A DNA stretch of 64,000 nt from an uncultured Bacteroidales bacterium. GTDB lineage: Bacteria > Bacteroidota > Bacteroidia > Bacteroidales > P3. Location: assembly GCA_900316515.1 (NCBI GenBank), contig ONDE01000008.1, forward strand, positions 1 through 64,000. The letters run 5' to 3'. How positions within the stretch are numbered: the stretch's first letter is position 1; each line of letters begins with the position of its first letter. Position numbers and translations under genes: made by a program. Below are positions 8,121 through 17,635 of the stretch, one piece after another. The notes under the pieces are model-generated. The model ran no database searches, was not told the DNA's origin, and saw nothing but the letters and a program-made list of their open reading frames with translations.

Positions 8121-8149
8121 AGCCTCGCAATCGCGAGGCTTTTTCTTTT
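8121..8149 (+). terminator. Intrinsic terminator
   Basis: AGCCTCGC (8121-8128) pairs with GCGAGGCT (8133-8140) around an AATC loop and is followed by TTTTCTTTT. It lies 7 bp after the stop of the PepSY-like gene. Confidence 0.85.
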
Positions 8150-8283
8150 ACACTGCCACATCGCAAAATGCAGTTGCGACGTCGGCCAATTTTTACTCTG
8201 CCACGTCGCAAAATGCAGTTGCGACGTCGGCCAATTTTTACTCTGCCACGTCGCAAAATGCAGTTGCGACGTCGGCCAATTTA
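8150..8283. repeat. Three tandem 45-bp units, each a hairpin
   Basis: Two identical 45-bp units (8190-8234, 8235-8279) follow a slightly diverged first unit ending at 8189; a decayed start of a fourth runs into the end of secA. Each unit carries CGTCGCAA / TTGCGACG as an inverted repeat around AATGCAG, so the array folds as three hairpins in a row. It lies between the convergent PepSY-like gene and secA. Confidence 0.9.
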
Positions 8284-11200
8284 CTCGGCCGCATCGCGAC
8301 CGTGGCAGTTTTTATATTTCTTTCCTGAACCGCAGGGGCAGGGGTCGTTGCGGCCAACCTTCTTCTCCACATGCACCGGCATCTGTTTCTGCGGTTGCTG
8401 CGATGAGGAGTCGATAGCCTGCTGCTGCTGACGTGCGGCACGGTCGAAAGCGTTCTCGCGGCCAGCCTTCAAGCCCTTTTGGGGAGCCTGCGGCTGACGG
8501 GCCTCATGCACCTGACTCTCGTCGCGCAGCGGCAGCTGGGCACGACTCAGGAACGAGGTAATCTCACGGTTGACATCGAGCAACATACCCTCGAACAACT
8601 TGAACGACTCGAACTTGTATATCACCAGCGGGTCTTTCTGCTCGTAGGCGGCGTTCTGCACGCTCTGGCGCAGGTCGTCGAGTTGACGCAGGTGCTCTTT
8701 CCACAGGTCGTCGATGATGGCAAGCGTTATACCCTTCTCGATGCTGAGCTGTAACTCGCGTCCATGGGTATCGTAGGCTTTCTTGACAGGCACCACCACG
8801 TTGAGCGTCTTCTTGCCATCGGTGATGGGGAAAGCGACATTAATGTAGCGGGTGTTTTCGGCGATATTCTTGATGAAAGGCCAAGCCATCTCACAGAGTT
8901 TCTGCATACGCTCCTTGTAGGCATTGAAGCACTGGTCGTAAAGCAGTTGTATGGCCTCGTTGCGGCGCAGCGACAGGAACTCGCGTTCGCTCATCGGCAC
9001 CTCGTGGGCGAAGACCTTGATGACCTCCATCTGGAAGTCGTCCCAAACAGTGCCCTCGCTATAGAGCAACTCGCAGGTGTCGAAGAACATATTGCTGATA
9101 TCGATGGAGAGGCGGTCGCCATAGAGGGCGTTGCGGCGCTTGTTGTAGATGACGGTGCGCTGGTTGTTCATCACGTCGTCGTACTCGAGCAAACGCTTAC
9201 GCATACCGAAGTTGTTCTCCTCGACCTTCTTCTGAGCGCGCTCGATCTGCTTGGTAATCATCGAGTGCTGGATTACCTCGCCCTCCTGCAGTCCCATACG
9301 GTCCATAACGGAAGCGATACGCTCGCTGCCAAAGAGGCGCATCAGGTCGTCCTCGAGCGATACGAAGAACAGACTCGAACCGGGGTCGCCCTGACGGCCG
9401 GCACGACCACGCAGCTGACGGTCGACGCGACGGCTTTCGTGGCGTTCGGTACCGATGATGGCCAATCCGCCGCGCTCCTTGACGTCGCCCTTGAGCTTGA
9501 TATCGGTACCACGACCAGCCATGTTGGTGGCGATAGTGACTCGACCGGGCTCACCTGCCTGGGCCACAATATCGGCCTCCTTCTGGTGCAACTTGGCGTT
9601 AAGGACATTGTGAGGAATCTTCTTCATCTTGAGCATCTTCGAAAGCAGTTCCGATGTCTCGACGCTCGTGGTACCCACCAGGACGGGACGACCCTCGCCG
9701 ATGAGGCGCTCGACCTCATCGATTACAGCCTTGAACTTCTCGCGCTTGGTCTTGTAGATCATGTCGTCCATATCGTTGCGGATCACCGGTTTGTTGGTGG
9801 GAATGGTAACGACATCGAGCTTATAGATGTTCCAGAACTCGCCAGCCTCGGTCTCGGCGGTACCGGTCATACCGGCCAGCTTCTTATACATGCGGAAGTA
9901 GTTCTGCAGAGTGATGGTGGCGTAGGTCTGTGTGGCAGCCTCGACCTTGGCGTTCTCCTTGGCCTCGACAGCTTGGTGCAGACCGTCGCTCCAACGGCGG
10001 CCTTCCATGATACGACCCGTCTGCTCGTCGACAATCTTCACCTGGTTGTCCTCGGTGAGGATATAGTCGACGTCGCGCACGAAGAGCGTGTAGGCCTTCA
10101 GCAGTTGGTCCACAGTATGCACGCGCTCGCTCTGCACGGCGAAATCGCTGTATATCTTCTCCTTGGCGGCAGTCTTCTCTTCGGGACTGAGAGCTTCGTT
10201 CTGCTCCACGTCGGCAATGGCACTGCCGATGTCGGGCAACTGGTAGAAGTTGGGGTCCTCGCCGAGGGCGGTAAGGAAATCCATACCCTTGTCGGTGAGC
10301 TCCACCTGACGGTTTTTCTCGTCGATGACGAAGTAGAGGTCGTCGTCGATGATATGCATGTATTTGTTCTGCTCCTGCATGTAGAAGTTCTCGGTCTTCA
10401 GCAGTATGCTCTTGATACCCGTCTCGGAAAGATATTTGATCAGAGCATTGTTTTTGGGCAGACCGCGGTAGCAGCGCAGCAACTGCTTGGCGCACTCTTC
10501 CTCGGGCTTGGGGTCGGGATTGGCAGCCAGCCCCTTCTTGGCCTCGCCAAGCAACTGGGTGACCAACGTGCGTTGTGCGTTGTAGAGTTTCTCGATGGTA
10601 GGCTTGAAGCGGTAGAACTCCTGCTCGTCGTCGTCCTTGCCGGTGGGGCCGCTGATGATGAGAGGCGTACGGGCATCGTCGATAAGCACCGAGTCGACCT
10701 CGTCGACAATGGCGTAGTTGTGACCGCGCTGAACAAGTTCCTCGGGGTTGCGGCTCATGTTGTCGCGCAGATAGTCGAAGCCGAACTCGTTGTTGGTACC
10801 GTAGGTTATGTCGCAGTTGTAGGCGCGTTTACGCTCCTCGCTGTGGGGTTCCCACTTGTCGATGCAATCGACCGAAAGGCCGTGGAACTCGAAGAGCATG
10901 CCCATCCACTCGGAGTCGCGCTTGGCGAGGTAATCGTTGACGGTGACCACATGCACACCCTTTCCGGGCAGTGCGTTGAGGTATACGGGGAGCGTAGCCA
11001 CAAGGGTCTTACCCTCGCCGGTGGCCATCTCGGCAATCTTGCCGCTGTGAAGGACGGCGCCGCCTATGAGCTGCACGTCGTAGTGCACCATGTCCCATGT
11101 AATCTCGTTGCCGCCAGCCATCCAGTGGTTCTGGTAATAGGCCTTGTCGCCGTCGATGGATATCGAGGCATGTGTGGCTGCCAAGTCGCGGTCGTGGTCG

Positions 11201-11598
11201 GTAGCGGTGACCTCGACCACAGTGTTGGTGGCAAAACGTTTGGCGGTCTCCTTGACCACGGCAAAAGCCTCGGGCAGTATCTCGTCGAGCACCTTCTGGG
11301 TCTTCTCGTAGCTGTGCTTCTCAAGTTCGTCGATACGCTTATAGAGCTGCTCCTTCTCGTCGACGGGCATGTCATACTCGTCCTCGATACGTTGGTGGAG
11401 CTGCGCCAGCTCGCGTTCCTCGGCTTCGATGGCCTTGGCAATACGCTGGCGGAATTCTATTGTTTTGCCTCGCAAACCATCATTGTCGAGGGCTGCAATG
11501 GAAGGGTATACGGCAAGCGTGGCATCGAGCAGAGGTTTGACAACCTTAAGGTCACGAGTCTTCTTGTCGCCGAAAATCTTGGTCAGAAAATTAGCCAT
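8281..11598 (-). CDS. secA: Preprotein translocase ATPase SecA
   Basis: A 1,105-residue SecA, long as usual in Bacteroidota because of insertions in the first nucleotide-binding domain. It drives ATP-dependent passage of unfolded preproteins through SecYEG. Visible marks are Walker A MATGEGKT at about 191-198, the DEVD-type Walker B in [17 protein letters not shown], the conserved [12 protein letters not shown] and [16 protein letters not shown] motifs of the second helicase domain, and a C-terminal zinc finger [12 protein letters not shown] that binds SecB/phospholipid. The presence of this tail fits with SecB-type chaperones in the genome, one of which may be the accessory protein at 52436. 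A promoter with ideal spacing lies 79-109 bp upstream of the start. Confidence 0.98.
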   Translation of the reverse strand: MANFLTKIFGDKKTRDLKVVKPLLDATLAVYPSIAALDNDGLRGKTIEFRQRIAKAIEAEERELAQLHQRIEDEYDMPVDEKEQLYKRIDELEKHSYEKTQKVLDEILPEAFAVVKETAKRFATNTVVEVTATDHDRDLAATHASISIDGDKAYYQNHWMAGGNEITWDMVHYDVQLIGGAVLHSGKIAEMATGEGKTLVATLPVYLNALPGKGVHVVTVNDYLAKRDSEWMGMLFEFHGLSVDCIDKWEPHSEERKRAYNCDITYGTNNEFGFDYLRDNMSRNPEELVQRGHNYAIVDEVDSVLIDDARTPLIISGPTGKDDDEQEFYRFKPTIEKLYNAQRTLVTQLLGEAKKGLAANPDPKPEEECAKQLLRCYRGLPKNNALIKYLSETGIKSILLKTENFYMQEQNKYMHIIDDDLYFVIDEKNRQVELTDKGMDFLTALGEDPNFYQLPDIGSAIADVEQNEALSPEEKTAAKEKIYSDFAVQSERVHTVDQLLKAYTLFVRDVDYILTEDNQVKIVDEQTGRIMEGRRWSDGLHQAVEAKENAKVEAATQTYATITLQNYFRMYKKLAGMTGTAETEAGEFWNIYKLDVVTIPTNKPVIRNDMDDMIYKTKREKFKAVIDEVERLIGEGRPVLVGTTSVETSELLSKMLKMKKIPHNVLNAKLHQKEADIVAQAGEPGRVTIATNMAGRGTDIKLKGDVKERGGLAIIGTERHESRRVDRQLRGRAGRQGDPGSSLFFVSLEDDLMRLFGSERIASVMDRMGLQEGEVIQHSMITKQIERAQKKVEENNFGMRKRLLEYDDVMNNQRTVIYNKRRNALYGDRLSIDISNMFFDTCELLYSEGTVWDDFQMEVIKVFAHEVPMSEREFLSLRRNEAIQLLYDQCFNAYKERMQKLCEMAWPFIKNIAENTRYINVAFPITDGKKTLNVVVPVKKAYDTHGRELQLSIEKGITLAIIDDLWKEHLRQLDDLRQSVQNAAYEQKDPLVIYKFESFKLFEGMLLDVNREITSFLSRAQLPLRDESQVHEARQPQAPQKGLKAGRENAFDRAARQQQQAIDSSSQQPQKQMPVHVEKKVGRNDPCPCGSGKKYKNCHGRDAAE

Positions 11599-11676
11599 AT
11601 CCTATTGTTGATTCTTGTTTCTTACTTTTCTTGTTATTAATACATTGCGTGCGCACCAATGCGCGTTATAAAAGTG

Positions 11677-11707
11677 CAAAGTTATAAAAAAAACATTTAT
11701 TGGCAAA
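11677..11707 (-). promoter_or_regulatory. secA promoter
   Basis: On the minus strand TTTG (11707-11704) and TAACTTTG (11684-11677) are separated by 19 bp, a textbook Bacteroidota promoter. Confidence 0.75.
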
Positions 11708-11812
11708 ATAAAATTGTCCATGTCCACAAAAAAACGACCTCTGCACCCACATTACGCCAGCAAATTCCGTGCCAACGGGTATCAAATGGCTGTATTCTAC
11801 GGTAGTTGTACA

Positions 11813-11876
11813 GTATTTCTTCAGTGTTTCTTCAGTGGCTCACTGAAGAAACACTGAAGAAATACTGAAGAAATAC
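11813..11876. repeat. Perfect 25-bp inverted repeat built from a short word
   Basis: Bases 11813-11837 are an exact reverse complement of 11841-11865 around the loop GCT. Each arm is two copies of TTTCTTCAGTG-type words, and a third right-arm copy follows to 11876. It is too long and too symmetric for a normal terminator and lacks a T run. Confidence 0.9.
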
Positions 11877-11941
11877 CGACGATATGGGTGACCGGACATC
11901 CACCAAGGCGATTTCAGGGAACACTCATCTTCAATCGTTTA

Positions 11942-11992
11942 CCGGTTGTTCTTCGGTGACCGAAGAACAACCGAAGAACAACTGAAGAACAG
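11942..11992. repeat. Word-hairpin with 15-bp perfect stem
   Basis: CGGTTGTTCTTCGGT (11943-11957) pairs exactly with ACCGAAGAACAACCG (11959-11973), followed by further copies of the word GAAGAACAAC. The same word (TTGTTCTTCG) builds the element at 38257-38317. Confidence 0.85.
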
Positions 11993-12091
11993 GTCGGGTT
12001 ACCCGCCACCTTGTAGCGCTATTCGGCCAGGGTCGCCGACAGCGTTTGAGGGGCAATGTGCATTTGCATGGTGAGAAAATGTATTTTATTC

Positions 12092-12121
12092 TTGTATATA
12101 TTAATATATTTCGTATATTTG
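12092..12121 (+). promoter_or_regulatory. Promoter of the aryl-polyene locus
   Basis: TTG (12092-12094) and TATATTTG (12114-12121) are 19 bp apart, 54 bp before the ammonia-lyase start. It is the only strong promoter seen for the following long run of overlapping genes. Confidence 0.7.
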
Positions 12122-12175
12122 CATTTTGCACTCATATGTGCCAAAACGAAATAGAAACTTGAATATAAGTATATT

Positions 12176-13684
12176 ATGCGAAGAATAACATTAGACGAGG
12201 TGGCGAAAATCCTCTTCTCGGGCGCAGAACTGGCGCTTGGAGCCGACGAAATCAAGGAGGTGGAGGACTGCCATCGTTTTCTGAAAGACTTTGCCGCCGA
12301 GAAGGTAATCTACGGCATCAACACCGGTTTCGGCCCCATGGCGCAGTGGCGCGTGGACGACAAATACCTGGCCGACCTGCAGTATAACATCATCCGCAGC
12401 CACTCGACGGGTGCCGGCGAACCCCTGGCCGACATATATGTGAAGGCCGCCATGGTGGCGCGCACCACCAACCTGATGCAGGCCCGCAGCGGTGTGCACC
12501 CCTCGGTGGTGAAGCTCCTCTCGGAGTTCATCAACCGCGGCATCTACCCTTTCATCCCGCAGCACGGCTCGGTGGGTGCCAGCGGCGACCTGGTGCAGCT
12601 GGCACATATAGCCCTGACGCTCATCGGCGAGGGCAAGGTGCACTACAAGGGCGAGTGGCGCCCCAGTGCCGAAGTGATGAAAGAGTGCGGACTGGAGCCG
12701 CTGAAGATATACATCCGCGAGGGCCTCTCGATAACCAACGGCACGTCGGTGATGACCGGCGTGGAGACCGTCAACCAGCTATATGCCGAGCGCCTGCTCG
12801 AGCACTCGCTGCTGGCAGCAGTGTGGATGAACGAGATTGCCGCCAGCTATGACGACTGGATGGCCGAGGAGCTGAACGGCGTGCGCCGCCAGCCCGGCCA
12901 GCAATACACGGCCCGCCGCATGCGCGAGCTGGCCAAGGGCAGCAAATGCCTCACCAAGCGCGAGCACCACCTCTACAGCGAGGAGCAGAAAGGCAAGACA
13001 TACTTCGAGCACAAGGTGCAGGCCTACTACTCGCTGCGCTGCACGCCGCAAATTCTGGGCCCCGTGTACGACACGCTGATGTACAGCCGCGGGGTGCTCG
13101 AGAACGAGTTCAACTCGGCCTGCGACAATCCCATCGTCGACCCCGTGGCCAAGAACGTGTTCCACGGCGGCAACTTCCACGGCGACTACATATCGCTCGA
13201 AGCCGACAAGGTGAAGATTGCCGTCACCCGACTGGCCATGACCGCCGAGCGCCAGATGAACTACCTGTTCCACGACCGCATCAACGGCATCCTGCCGCCA
13301 TTCCTCAACCTGGGCACCCTAGGCCTCAACTACGGCATGCAGGCCTGCCAGTTCACCGCCACGAGCACCACAGCCGAGTGCCAGACCCTGTCGATGCCCA
13401 ACTACGTGCACAGCATACCTAACAACAACGACAACCAGGACATCGTGAGCATGGGTACCAACAGCGCCATGCTATGCAAACGCGTCATCGACAACGCCTA
13501 CCAGGTGATGGCCATCCACATGATAGCCCTGGCCCAGGCCACCGACTGCCTGAAGAAAGCCGACAAACTGTGTCCCGCCTCGAAGGCCATGTACGACAAG
13601 GTGCGCGCCATCATCCCGCTGTTTGTCGAAGACACGCCCTTCTACGAAGAGATAGCCAACGTCGAAGCAATGTTAAGGAAATAA
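12176..13684 (+). CDS. Aromatic amino acid ammonia-lyase, probably tyrosine-specific
   Basis: 502 residues of the HAL/PAL/TAL family. The MIO cofactor triad is Ala135-Ser136-Gly137 in GASGDLVQL; the NTGFGPMA catalytic loop, SIPNNNDNQDIVSMGTNSA and YSLRCTPQILGPV are all present. The selectivity loop reads LQYNIIRSHSTG, and many blocks match from memory the Flavobacterium johnsoniae tyrosine ammonia-lyase of the flexirubin cluster more closely than histidine degradation enzymes. No hut genes are nearby. It would deaminate L-tyrosine to p-coumarate, the aryl starter of the polyene. First gene of the locus, with its own promoter. Confidence 0.88.
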   Translation: MRRITLDEVAKILFSGAELALGADEIKEVEDCHRFLKDFAAEKVIYGINTGFGPMAQWRVDDKYLADLQYNIIRSHSTGAGEPLADIYVKAAMVARTTNLMQARSGVHPSVVKLLSEFINRGIYPFIPQHGSVGASGDLVQLAHIALTLIGEGKVHYKGEWRPSAEVMKECGLEPLKIYIREGLSITNGTSVMTGVETVNQLYAERLLEHSLLAAVWMNEIAASYDDWMAEELNGVRRQPGQQYTARRMRELAKGSKCLTKREHHLYSEEQKGKTYFEHKVQAYYSLRCTPQILGPVYDTLMYSRGVLENEFNSACDNPIVDPVAKNVFHGGNFHGDYISLEADKVKIAVTRLAMTAERQMNYLFHDRINGILPPFLNLGTLGLNYGMQACQFTATSTTAECQTLSMPNYVHSIPNNNDNQDIVSMGTNSAMLCKRVIDNAYQVMAIHMIALAQATDCLKKADKLCPASKAMYDKVRAIIPLFVEDTPFYEEIANVEAMLRK

Positions 13685-13695
13685 GACAATTGACA

Positions 13696-14424
13696 ATGGA
13701 ATTTGCATTAGTGACAGGAGGATCGCGCGGCATCGGACGGGCTGTGGCCATGAGACTAGCAGCCAACGGCATGCCCGTGGTCATCAACTATAAGAGCAAC
13801 AGCGCCGCCGCCGAGGAGACCAAACAGGCCATCGAGGCCGCCGGCGGAGTGTGCGAGCTGCTGCCGTTCGACACCTCGGACCCCAAAGCCATCGAGGCAG
13901 CCATGGAGCAGTGGCAGGCCGCGCACACCGACGACTATATATCGGTACTGGTGAACAACGCCGGCATACGCCAGGACAACATCATGGTGTTCATGACCGA
14001 CGAGCAATGGCACTCGGTGCTCGACACCACCCTCAATGGATTCTTCTACCTTACGCGCCGCGTGGTGAAAGACATGATGACCAAGCGCAACGGCCGCATT
14101 GTCAACGTGGTGTCGCTTTCCGGCCTCAAGGGCATGCCCGGCCAGACCAACTACAGCGCCGCCAAGGCTGCCGTCATCGGCGCCACCAAGGCGCTGGCGC
14201 AGGAGGTGGCACCCCGCAAGGTGACCGTCAACGCCGTGGCCCCCGGCTTCATTGCCACCGACATGACCAAGGACCTCGACGAAGGCGAGCTTAAGAAGCT
14301 TATCCCCACAGGCCGCTTCGGCAAGCCCGAAGAGGTGGCCGCTCTGGTCGGTTTTCTCGCCTCGAAGGATGCTGCCTACATCACCGGCCAAGTAATCTCT
14401 ATCAACGGAGGACTGTATACATGA
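13696..14424 (+). CDS. 3-oxoacyl-ACP reductase, FabG-like SDR
   Basis: The frame is open further upstream inside the lyase gene, but the ATG at 13696, 11 bp after the lyase stop, gives the standard 242-residue SDR. The NADPH-binding TGGSRGIGRA is at residues 7-16; NNAG, the catalytic Ser in VSLSGLKG, and YSAAK follow, and the end GQVISINGGLYT is typical of FabG. It reduces the beta-keto group of the growing chain during polyene assembly (ApeQ role). Its stop overlaps the next ketosynthase start by 4 bp (ATGA), implying translational coupling. Confidence 0.92.
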   Translation: MEFALVTGGSRGIGRAVAMRLAANGMPVVINYKSNSAAAEETKQAIEAAGGVCELLPFDTSDPKAIEAAMEQWQAAHTDDYISVLVNNAGIRQDNIMVFMTDEQWHSVLDTTLNGFFYLTRRVVKDMMTKRNGRIVNVVSLSGLKGMPGQTNYSAAKAAVIGATKALAQEVAPRKVTVNAVAPGFIATDMTKDLDEGELKKLIPTGRFGKPEEVAALVGFLASKDAAYITGQVISINGGLYT

Positions 14425-15638
14425 GAAGAGTAGTAATCACAGGAATCGGAATCTGGTCGTGCCTCGGCAAGAACATCGACGAGGTGCGCCAGTCGCTATA
14501 TGAGGGCCGCTCGGGCATAGGCACCGACGAAGCCCGCAAGGAATACGGCTACCAGAGCACCCTGACGGGCATCGTGGAGAAGCCCGTGCTCAAAGGGTTG
14601 CTGGACCGCCGTCTGCGCGCCGGCATGAGCGAAGAGGCCGAATACGCCTTCATGGCTTCGAAAGAGGCCTTCGCAATGGCAGGCGTCGACGACGACTACC
14701 TGCTGCAGAACGAAGTGGGAGTGCTTATGGGCAACGACTCGTCGGCCAAAGCCACCGTGGAGAGCCACACACTGATGCTCGAGAAGCACGACTCAGCCCT
14801 GCTGGGCAGCGGCTGGATATTCCAGAGCATGAACTCGACGGTGAACATGAACATGAGCACCATCTTCCACCTACGCGGCATCAACTTCAGCGTCAGTGCG
14901 GCCTGCGCCAGCGGAAGCCACTCGATAGGCCTAGGCGCCATGTTTATCCGCCAAGGACTGCAAGATATGATACTCTGCGGCGGTGCACAGGAGACCAACC
15001 TCTACAGCATGGCCTCGTTCGACGCGCTTGGAGCTTTCAGCAAGCGCATGGACGAGCCCACCAAAGCTTCACGTCCCTTCGACCGCGACCGCGACGGCCT
15101 CATACCCAGTGGCGGCGCGGCAGCGTTGGTGCTCGAGGAATACGAGCATGCCGTAAAGCGCGGCGCTCGGATACTGGGCGAGGTGTGCGGCTACGGCTTC
15201 TCGAGCAACGGCGGCGGCATCTCGCAGGCCAGCGACGACGGCAGCGCCCTTGCCATGCATCGCGCACTGGCCGATGCCGGTATGACCGTCGACGACATCG
15301 ACTACGTGAACGCCCACGCCACCTCGACGCCGCAGGGTGACCTCTACGAGGCCAAGGCCCTCGGCCGTCTGTTCGAAGGCCACCGCGCCTGGATAAGCTC
15401 GACCAAGAGCATGACGGGACACGAGTGCTGGATGGCCGGCGCCAGCGAGGCCGTCTACTGCCTGCTGATGATGCACGGCGGCTTCGTGGCCCCCAACATC
15501 AACTTTGAGAACCCCGACGAAGCCAGCGCCCACCTCAAACTGGCCACCAAGACCATCGAGACAAAGATGGACACCGTGCTGAGCAACAGCTTCGGCTTCG
15601 GCGGCACCAACTCGGCGCTGGTGCTGAAAAAGATGTAA
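14421..15638 (+). CDS. Beta-ketoacyl-ACP synthase (FabB/FabF type)
   Basis: A 405-residue condensing enzyme. The catalytic triad is intact: Cys162 in SAACASGSH, His299 in NAHATST and His334 in MTGHECW. The end SNSFGFGGTNSALVLKKM closes the thiolase fold. It resembles FabB-like ApeR enzymes of aryl polyene clusters, which may act early in chain formation or supply a dedicated starter extension. It is coupled to the fabG-like gene by a 4-bp overlap and followed by a 72-bp spacer and an exported protein gene. Confidence 0.92.
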   Translation: MRRVVITGIGIWSCLGKNIDEVRQSLYEGRSGIGTDEARKEYGYQSTLTGIVEKPVLKGLLDRRLRAGMSEEAEYAFMASKEAFAMAGVDDDYLLQNEVGVLMGNDSSAKATVESHTLMLEKHDSALLGSGWIFQSMNSTVNMNMSTIFHLRGINFSVSAACASGSHSIGLGAMFIRQGLQDMILCGGAQETNLYSMASFDALGAFSKRMDEPTKASRPFDRDRDGLIPSGGAAALVLEEYEHAVKRGARILGEVCGYGFSSNGGGISQASDDGSALAMHRALADAGMTVDDIDYVNAHATSTPQGDLYEAKALGRLFEGHRAWISSTKSMTGHECWMAGASEAVYCLLMMHGGFVAPNINFENPDEASAHLKLATKTIETKMDTVLSNSFGFGGTNSALVLKKM

Positions 15639-15710
15639 TTCAATCTCAATCATAACTAAAAAACAATAATAACATCGATTATCAAGTACCCAAACAAAAA
15701 AGACAATATT

Positions 15711-16229
15711 ATGAAAAAAGTTTTAATGACACTGATTATGGCTTTGATAGCCGTGAATGTTTTTGCAGCAAACCCGCTGAAGGTGAAGGATGGCGACAAG
15801 AAATTCTTCAAGAAAGCCAAGGGTGAGTGTCTGCTGGAGGTGATCTACACCGGGGCTTCATTCGACGGTAAAAAGCCACTGACAGAAAAATACCAAGATA
15901 TCGACAACAAGGCAACCATCTCATACGAAGGTTTTGTAGAAGAATACAACGAACGCAAAACCGACCTGCCCATTGTGAAAGATGGAGCCAACGCAAAGTA
16001 CAAAATAACCATCCAGGTCACAAAGGTTGACGAGTTTGTGAATGTCATGGGCTTTATTCCCGGTCCATGCATCCGCATTTGGGGCACTTTGACCGTTACC
16101 GATATCCAAGACGGTTCCACCCTTCTGGTTGTCGACATCGACGAGATTGACGGCGGCTCTGCGCCCACAGCCGACCGAGCCTTCAACGACACCTTTGGCG
16201 AGCTGGGCAAAAGAATTGCAAAACTGTAA
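15711..16229 (+). CDS. Exported protein of unknown function in the polyene locus
   Basis: 172 residues with a clear signal peptide (MKKVLMTLIMALIAVNVFAA). The mature protein is basic at first, then shows beta-strand-like segments (LLEVIYTGASFDGK, KYKITIQVTKVDEFVNVMGF, GTLTVTDIQDGSTLLVVDID) and ends in an amphipathic helix NDTFGELGKRIAKL. The pattern suggests a small periplasmic beta-sandwich, but I do not recognise a family. Location between a ketosynthase and a methyltransferase in an otherwise tight operon suggests a role in handling or transporting the pigment, which is inference only. Confidence 0.6.
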   Translation: MKKVLMTLIMALIAVNVFAANPLKVKDGDKKFFKKAKGECLLEVIYTGASFDGKKPLTEKYQDIDNKATISYEGFVEEYNERKTDLPIVKDGANAKYKITIQVTKVDEFVNVMGFIPGPCIRIWGTLTVTDIQDGSTLLVVDIDEIDGGSAPTADRAFNDTFGELGKRIAKL

Positions 16230-16246
16230 TCCAAACATACACTGAG

Positions 16247-17344
16247 ATGTATCTTAATCCCAAACTGAAAGAGGCCTACAGCAAGGAGCACCTCACAGCC
16301 CGCGAGGCACAGGCGAAGGCCGAATGGATTGCCTGGGGACCGATAGTGTTCCAAGTGAGCCGACTGATGAAGAAGTTCGGCATCTTCGAGATGCTGCGCA
16401 ATAGCGACAACGGCATGACCGAGGCCGAGGTGGCCGAACGTGCAGGTATTAGCGGCTATGCCGCCAAGGTGATGCTCGAAGGCAGCCTCTGCATAGGCAC
16501 CGTGCTGATAGACCCAGAGACCGACCGCTTTACGCTGAGCAAGACCGGCTGGTGCTTCATAACCGACCCTGCCACCAACGTGAACACCGAGTTCAACCAT
16601 GACGTGAACTACGAAGGCTGGTTCCGTCTGGAGGAGAGCCTCAAGGAGGGCCGTCCTGCCGGTCTGGAGCATTTCGGCCCGTGGCCGACAGTGTACGAAG
16701 GCCTGTCGCAACTGCCGCCGCAAGTACAGAAGAGCTGGTTCGGCTTCGACCACTTCTACAGCGACAGTTCGTTCCAGCAGGCGCTGGAGATAGTTTTCGC
16801 CAACCATCCCAAGACACTTCTCGACGTGGGCGGCAACACCGGTCGCTGGGCACTGCAGTGCGTGGGACACGACAAGGATGTGCAGGTGACCATCGTCGAC
16901 CTGCCGCAGCAGCTCGAGATGATGCGCCGTGACACCGCCGGCAAGCCCGGCGCCGACCGCATCGACGGCTATGGCATGAACCTGCTGGACGCAAGCCAGG
17001 CATTCCCCACCAACAAGCACTACGACGCCATCTGGATGAGCCAGTTCCTCGACTGCTTCGGCGAAGATGAGATTGTGAGCATCGTAAGCCGCGCTGCAAA
17101 GATTATGGACAGCGACAGCCGCCTCTATATCATGGAGACCCTGTGGGACCGCCAGCGCTTCGAGCCCGCCGCCTTCTGCCTCACCATGACGAGCCTTTAC
17201 TTCACCGCCATTGCCAACGGCAACAGCAAGATGTACCACTCGGACGACATGACACGCCTGGTGGAGAAGGCAGGCCTCAAGGTGGAGACCATCCACGACA
17301 ACCTGGGCCAGGGCCACAGCATAATGGTGTGCTATAAAGGTTAA
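16247..17344 (+). CDS. SAM-dependent O-methyltransferase-type enzyme
   Basis: 365 residues. An N-terminal winged-helix dimerisation-like domain (about 20-110: FGIFEMLR, EVAERAGISGYAAKVMLEG) precedes a class I methyltransferase domain with motif I LLDVGGNTGRWAL at about 190 and VTIVDLPQQLEMM for the ribose-binding acidic residue. This architecture is that of plant-type/hydroxyneurosporene O-methyltransferases, fitting methylation of the aryl hydroxyl or an aryl carbon in the polyene head group. It lies 17 bp after the exported protein and 48 bp before the ACP, with a short-word repeat in that gap. Confidence 0.82.
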   Translation: MYLNPKLKEAYSKEHLTAREAQAKAEWIAWGPIVFQVSRLMKKFGIFEMLRNSDNGMTEAEVAERAGISGYAAKVMLEGSLCIGTVLIDPETDRFTLSKTGWCFITDPATNVNTEFNHDVNYEGWFRLEESLKEGRPAGLEHFGPWPTVYEGLSQLPPQVQKSWFGFDHFYSDSSFQQALEIVFANHPKTLLDVGGNTGRWALQCVGHDKDVQVTIVDLPQQLEMMRRDTAGKPGADRIDGYGMNLLDASQAFPTNKHYDAIWMSQFLDCFGEDEIVSIVSRAAKIMDSDSRLYIMETLWDRQRFEPAAFCLTMTSLYFTAIANGNSKMYHSDDMTRLVEKAGLKVETIHDNLGQGHSIMVCYKG

Positions 17345-17390
17345 TGGTTAAAGATTAACATTCAAGCATTCAAACAATCAAACAATATCA
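17339..17390. repeat. Short-word repeat between methyltransferase and ACP genes
   Basis: TTAA-rich words run into repeated ATTCAA and CAATCAAACA words, filling the spacer almost up to the ACP start codon. The CAATCAAACA word recurs in the inserts at 27532-27600 and 32166-32205. Confidence 0.55.
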
Positions 17391-17392
17391 AC

Positions 17393-17635
17393 ATGACAAG
17401 ACAGGAAATTGAAGATAAAGTGAAGAACTTCCTCGTGGAAGAACTGGAGTTCGACGAGGAAAACATAAAGCCCGAAGCACGCCTGAAGGAAGACATCGGC
17501 GTGGACAGTCTCGACTTTGTCGACATCGTGGTCATCGTGGAGAAAACCTTCGGCTTCAAGATTGTTGCCGAAGACATGAAGACCATCAAGACCTTCGGTC
17601 AGTTCTGCGACTATATTGAGCAAAAGATTGCCTGA
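17393..17635 (+). CDS. Acyl carrier protein
   Basis: An 80-residue, acidic four-helix ACP. The phosphopantetheine attachment site is Ser39 in GVDSLDFVDIVV. It carries the growing polyene or its starter as a thioester. The phosphopantetheinyl transferase is not in the window. Its last 20 bases overlap the next gene. Confidence 0.95.
   Translation: MTRQEIEDKVKNFLVEELEFDEENIKPEARLKEDIGVDSLDFVDIVVIVEKTFGFKIVAEDMKTIKTFGQFCDYIEQKIA

Larger units (their letters stand above)
11599..12175. other. Divergent spacer with two word-hairpins and two promoters
   Basis: This 577-bp region has no gene. It carries the secA promoter (11677-11707), two strong inverted repeats (11813-11876 and 11942-11992) and the promoter of the polyene locus (12092-12121). 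The hairpins sit between the divergent promoters. Confidence 0.7.

Noticed and set aside
8104..8431. Open frames reading through the 45-bp tandem repeats
   Set aside because: They exist only because 45 is a multiple of three; the repetitive translation has no coding features.
8764..11640. Very long plus-strand open frame antisense to secA
   Set aside because: It mirrors the codon pattern of secA in a GC-rich gene, its translation is Leu/Val/Asp-rich without domain features, and secA is unmistakable.
11813..11992. Simple intrinsic terminators between secA and the polyene locus
   Set aside because: Both flanking genes point away from the region, stems are built from repeated words, and no T run follows.
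12176..13684. Histidine ammonia-lyase of histidine degradation (hutH)
   Set aside because: No hut genes nearby, context is polyene biosynthesis, and sequence blocks fit the flexirubin tyrosine lyase better, although the SH in the selectivity loop is HAL-like.
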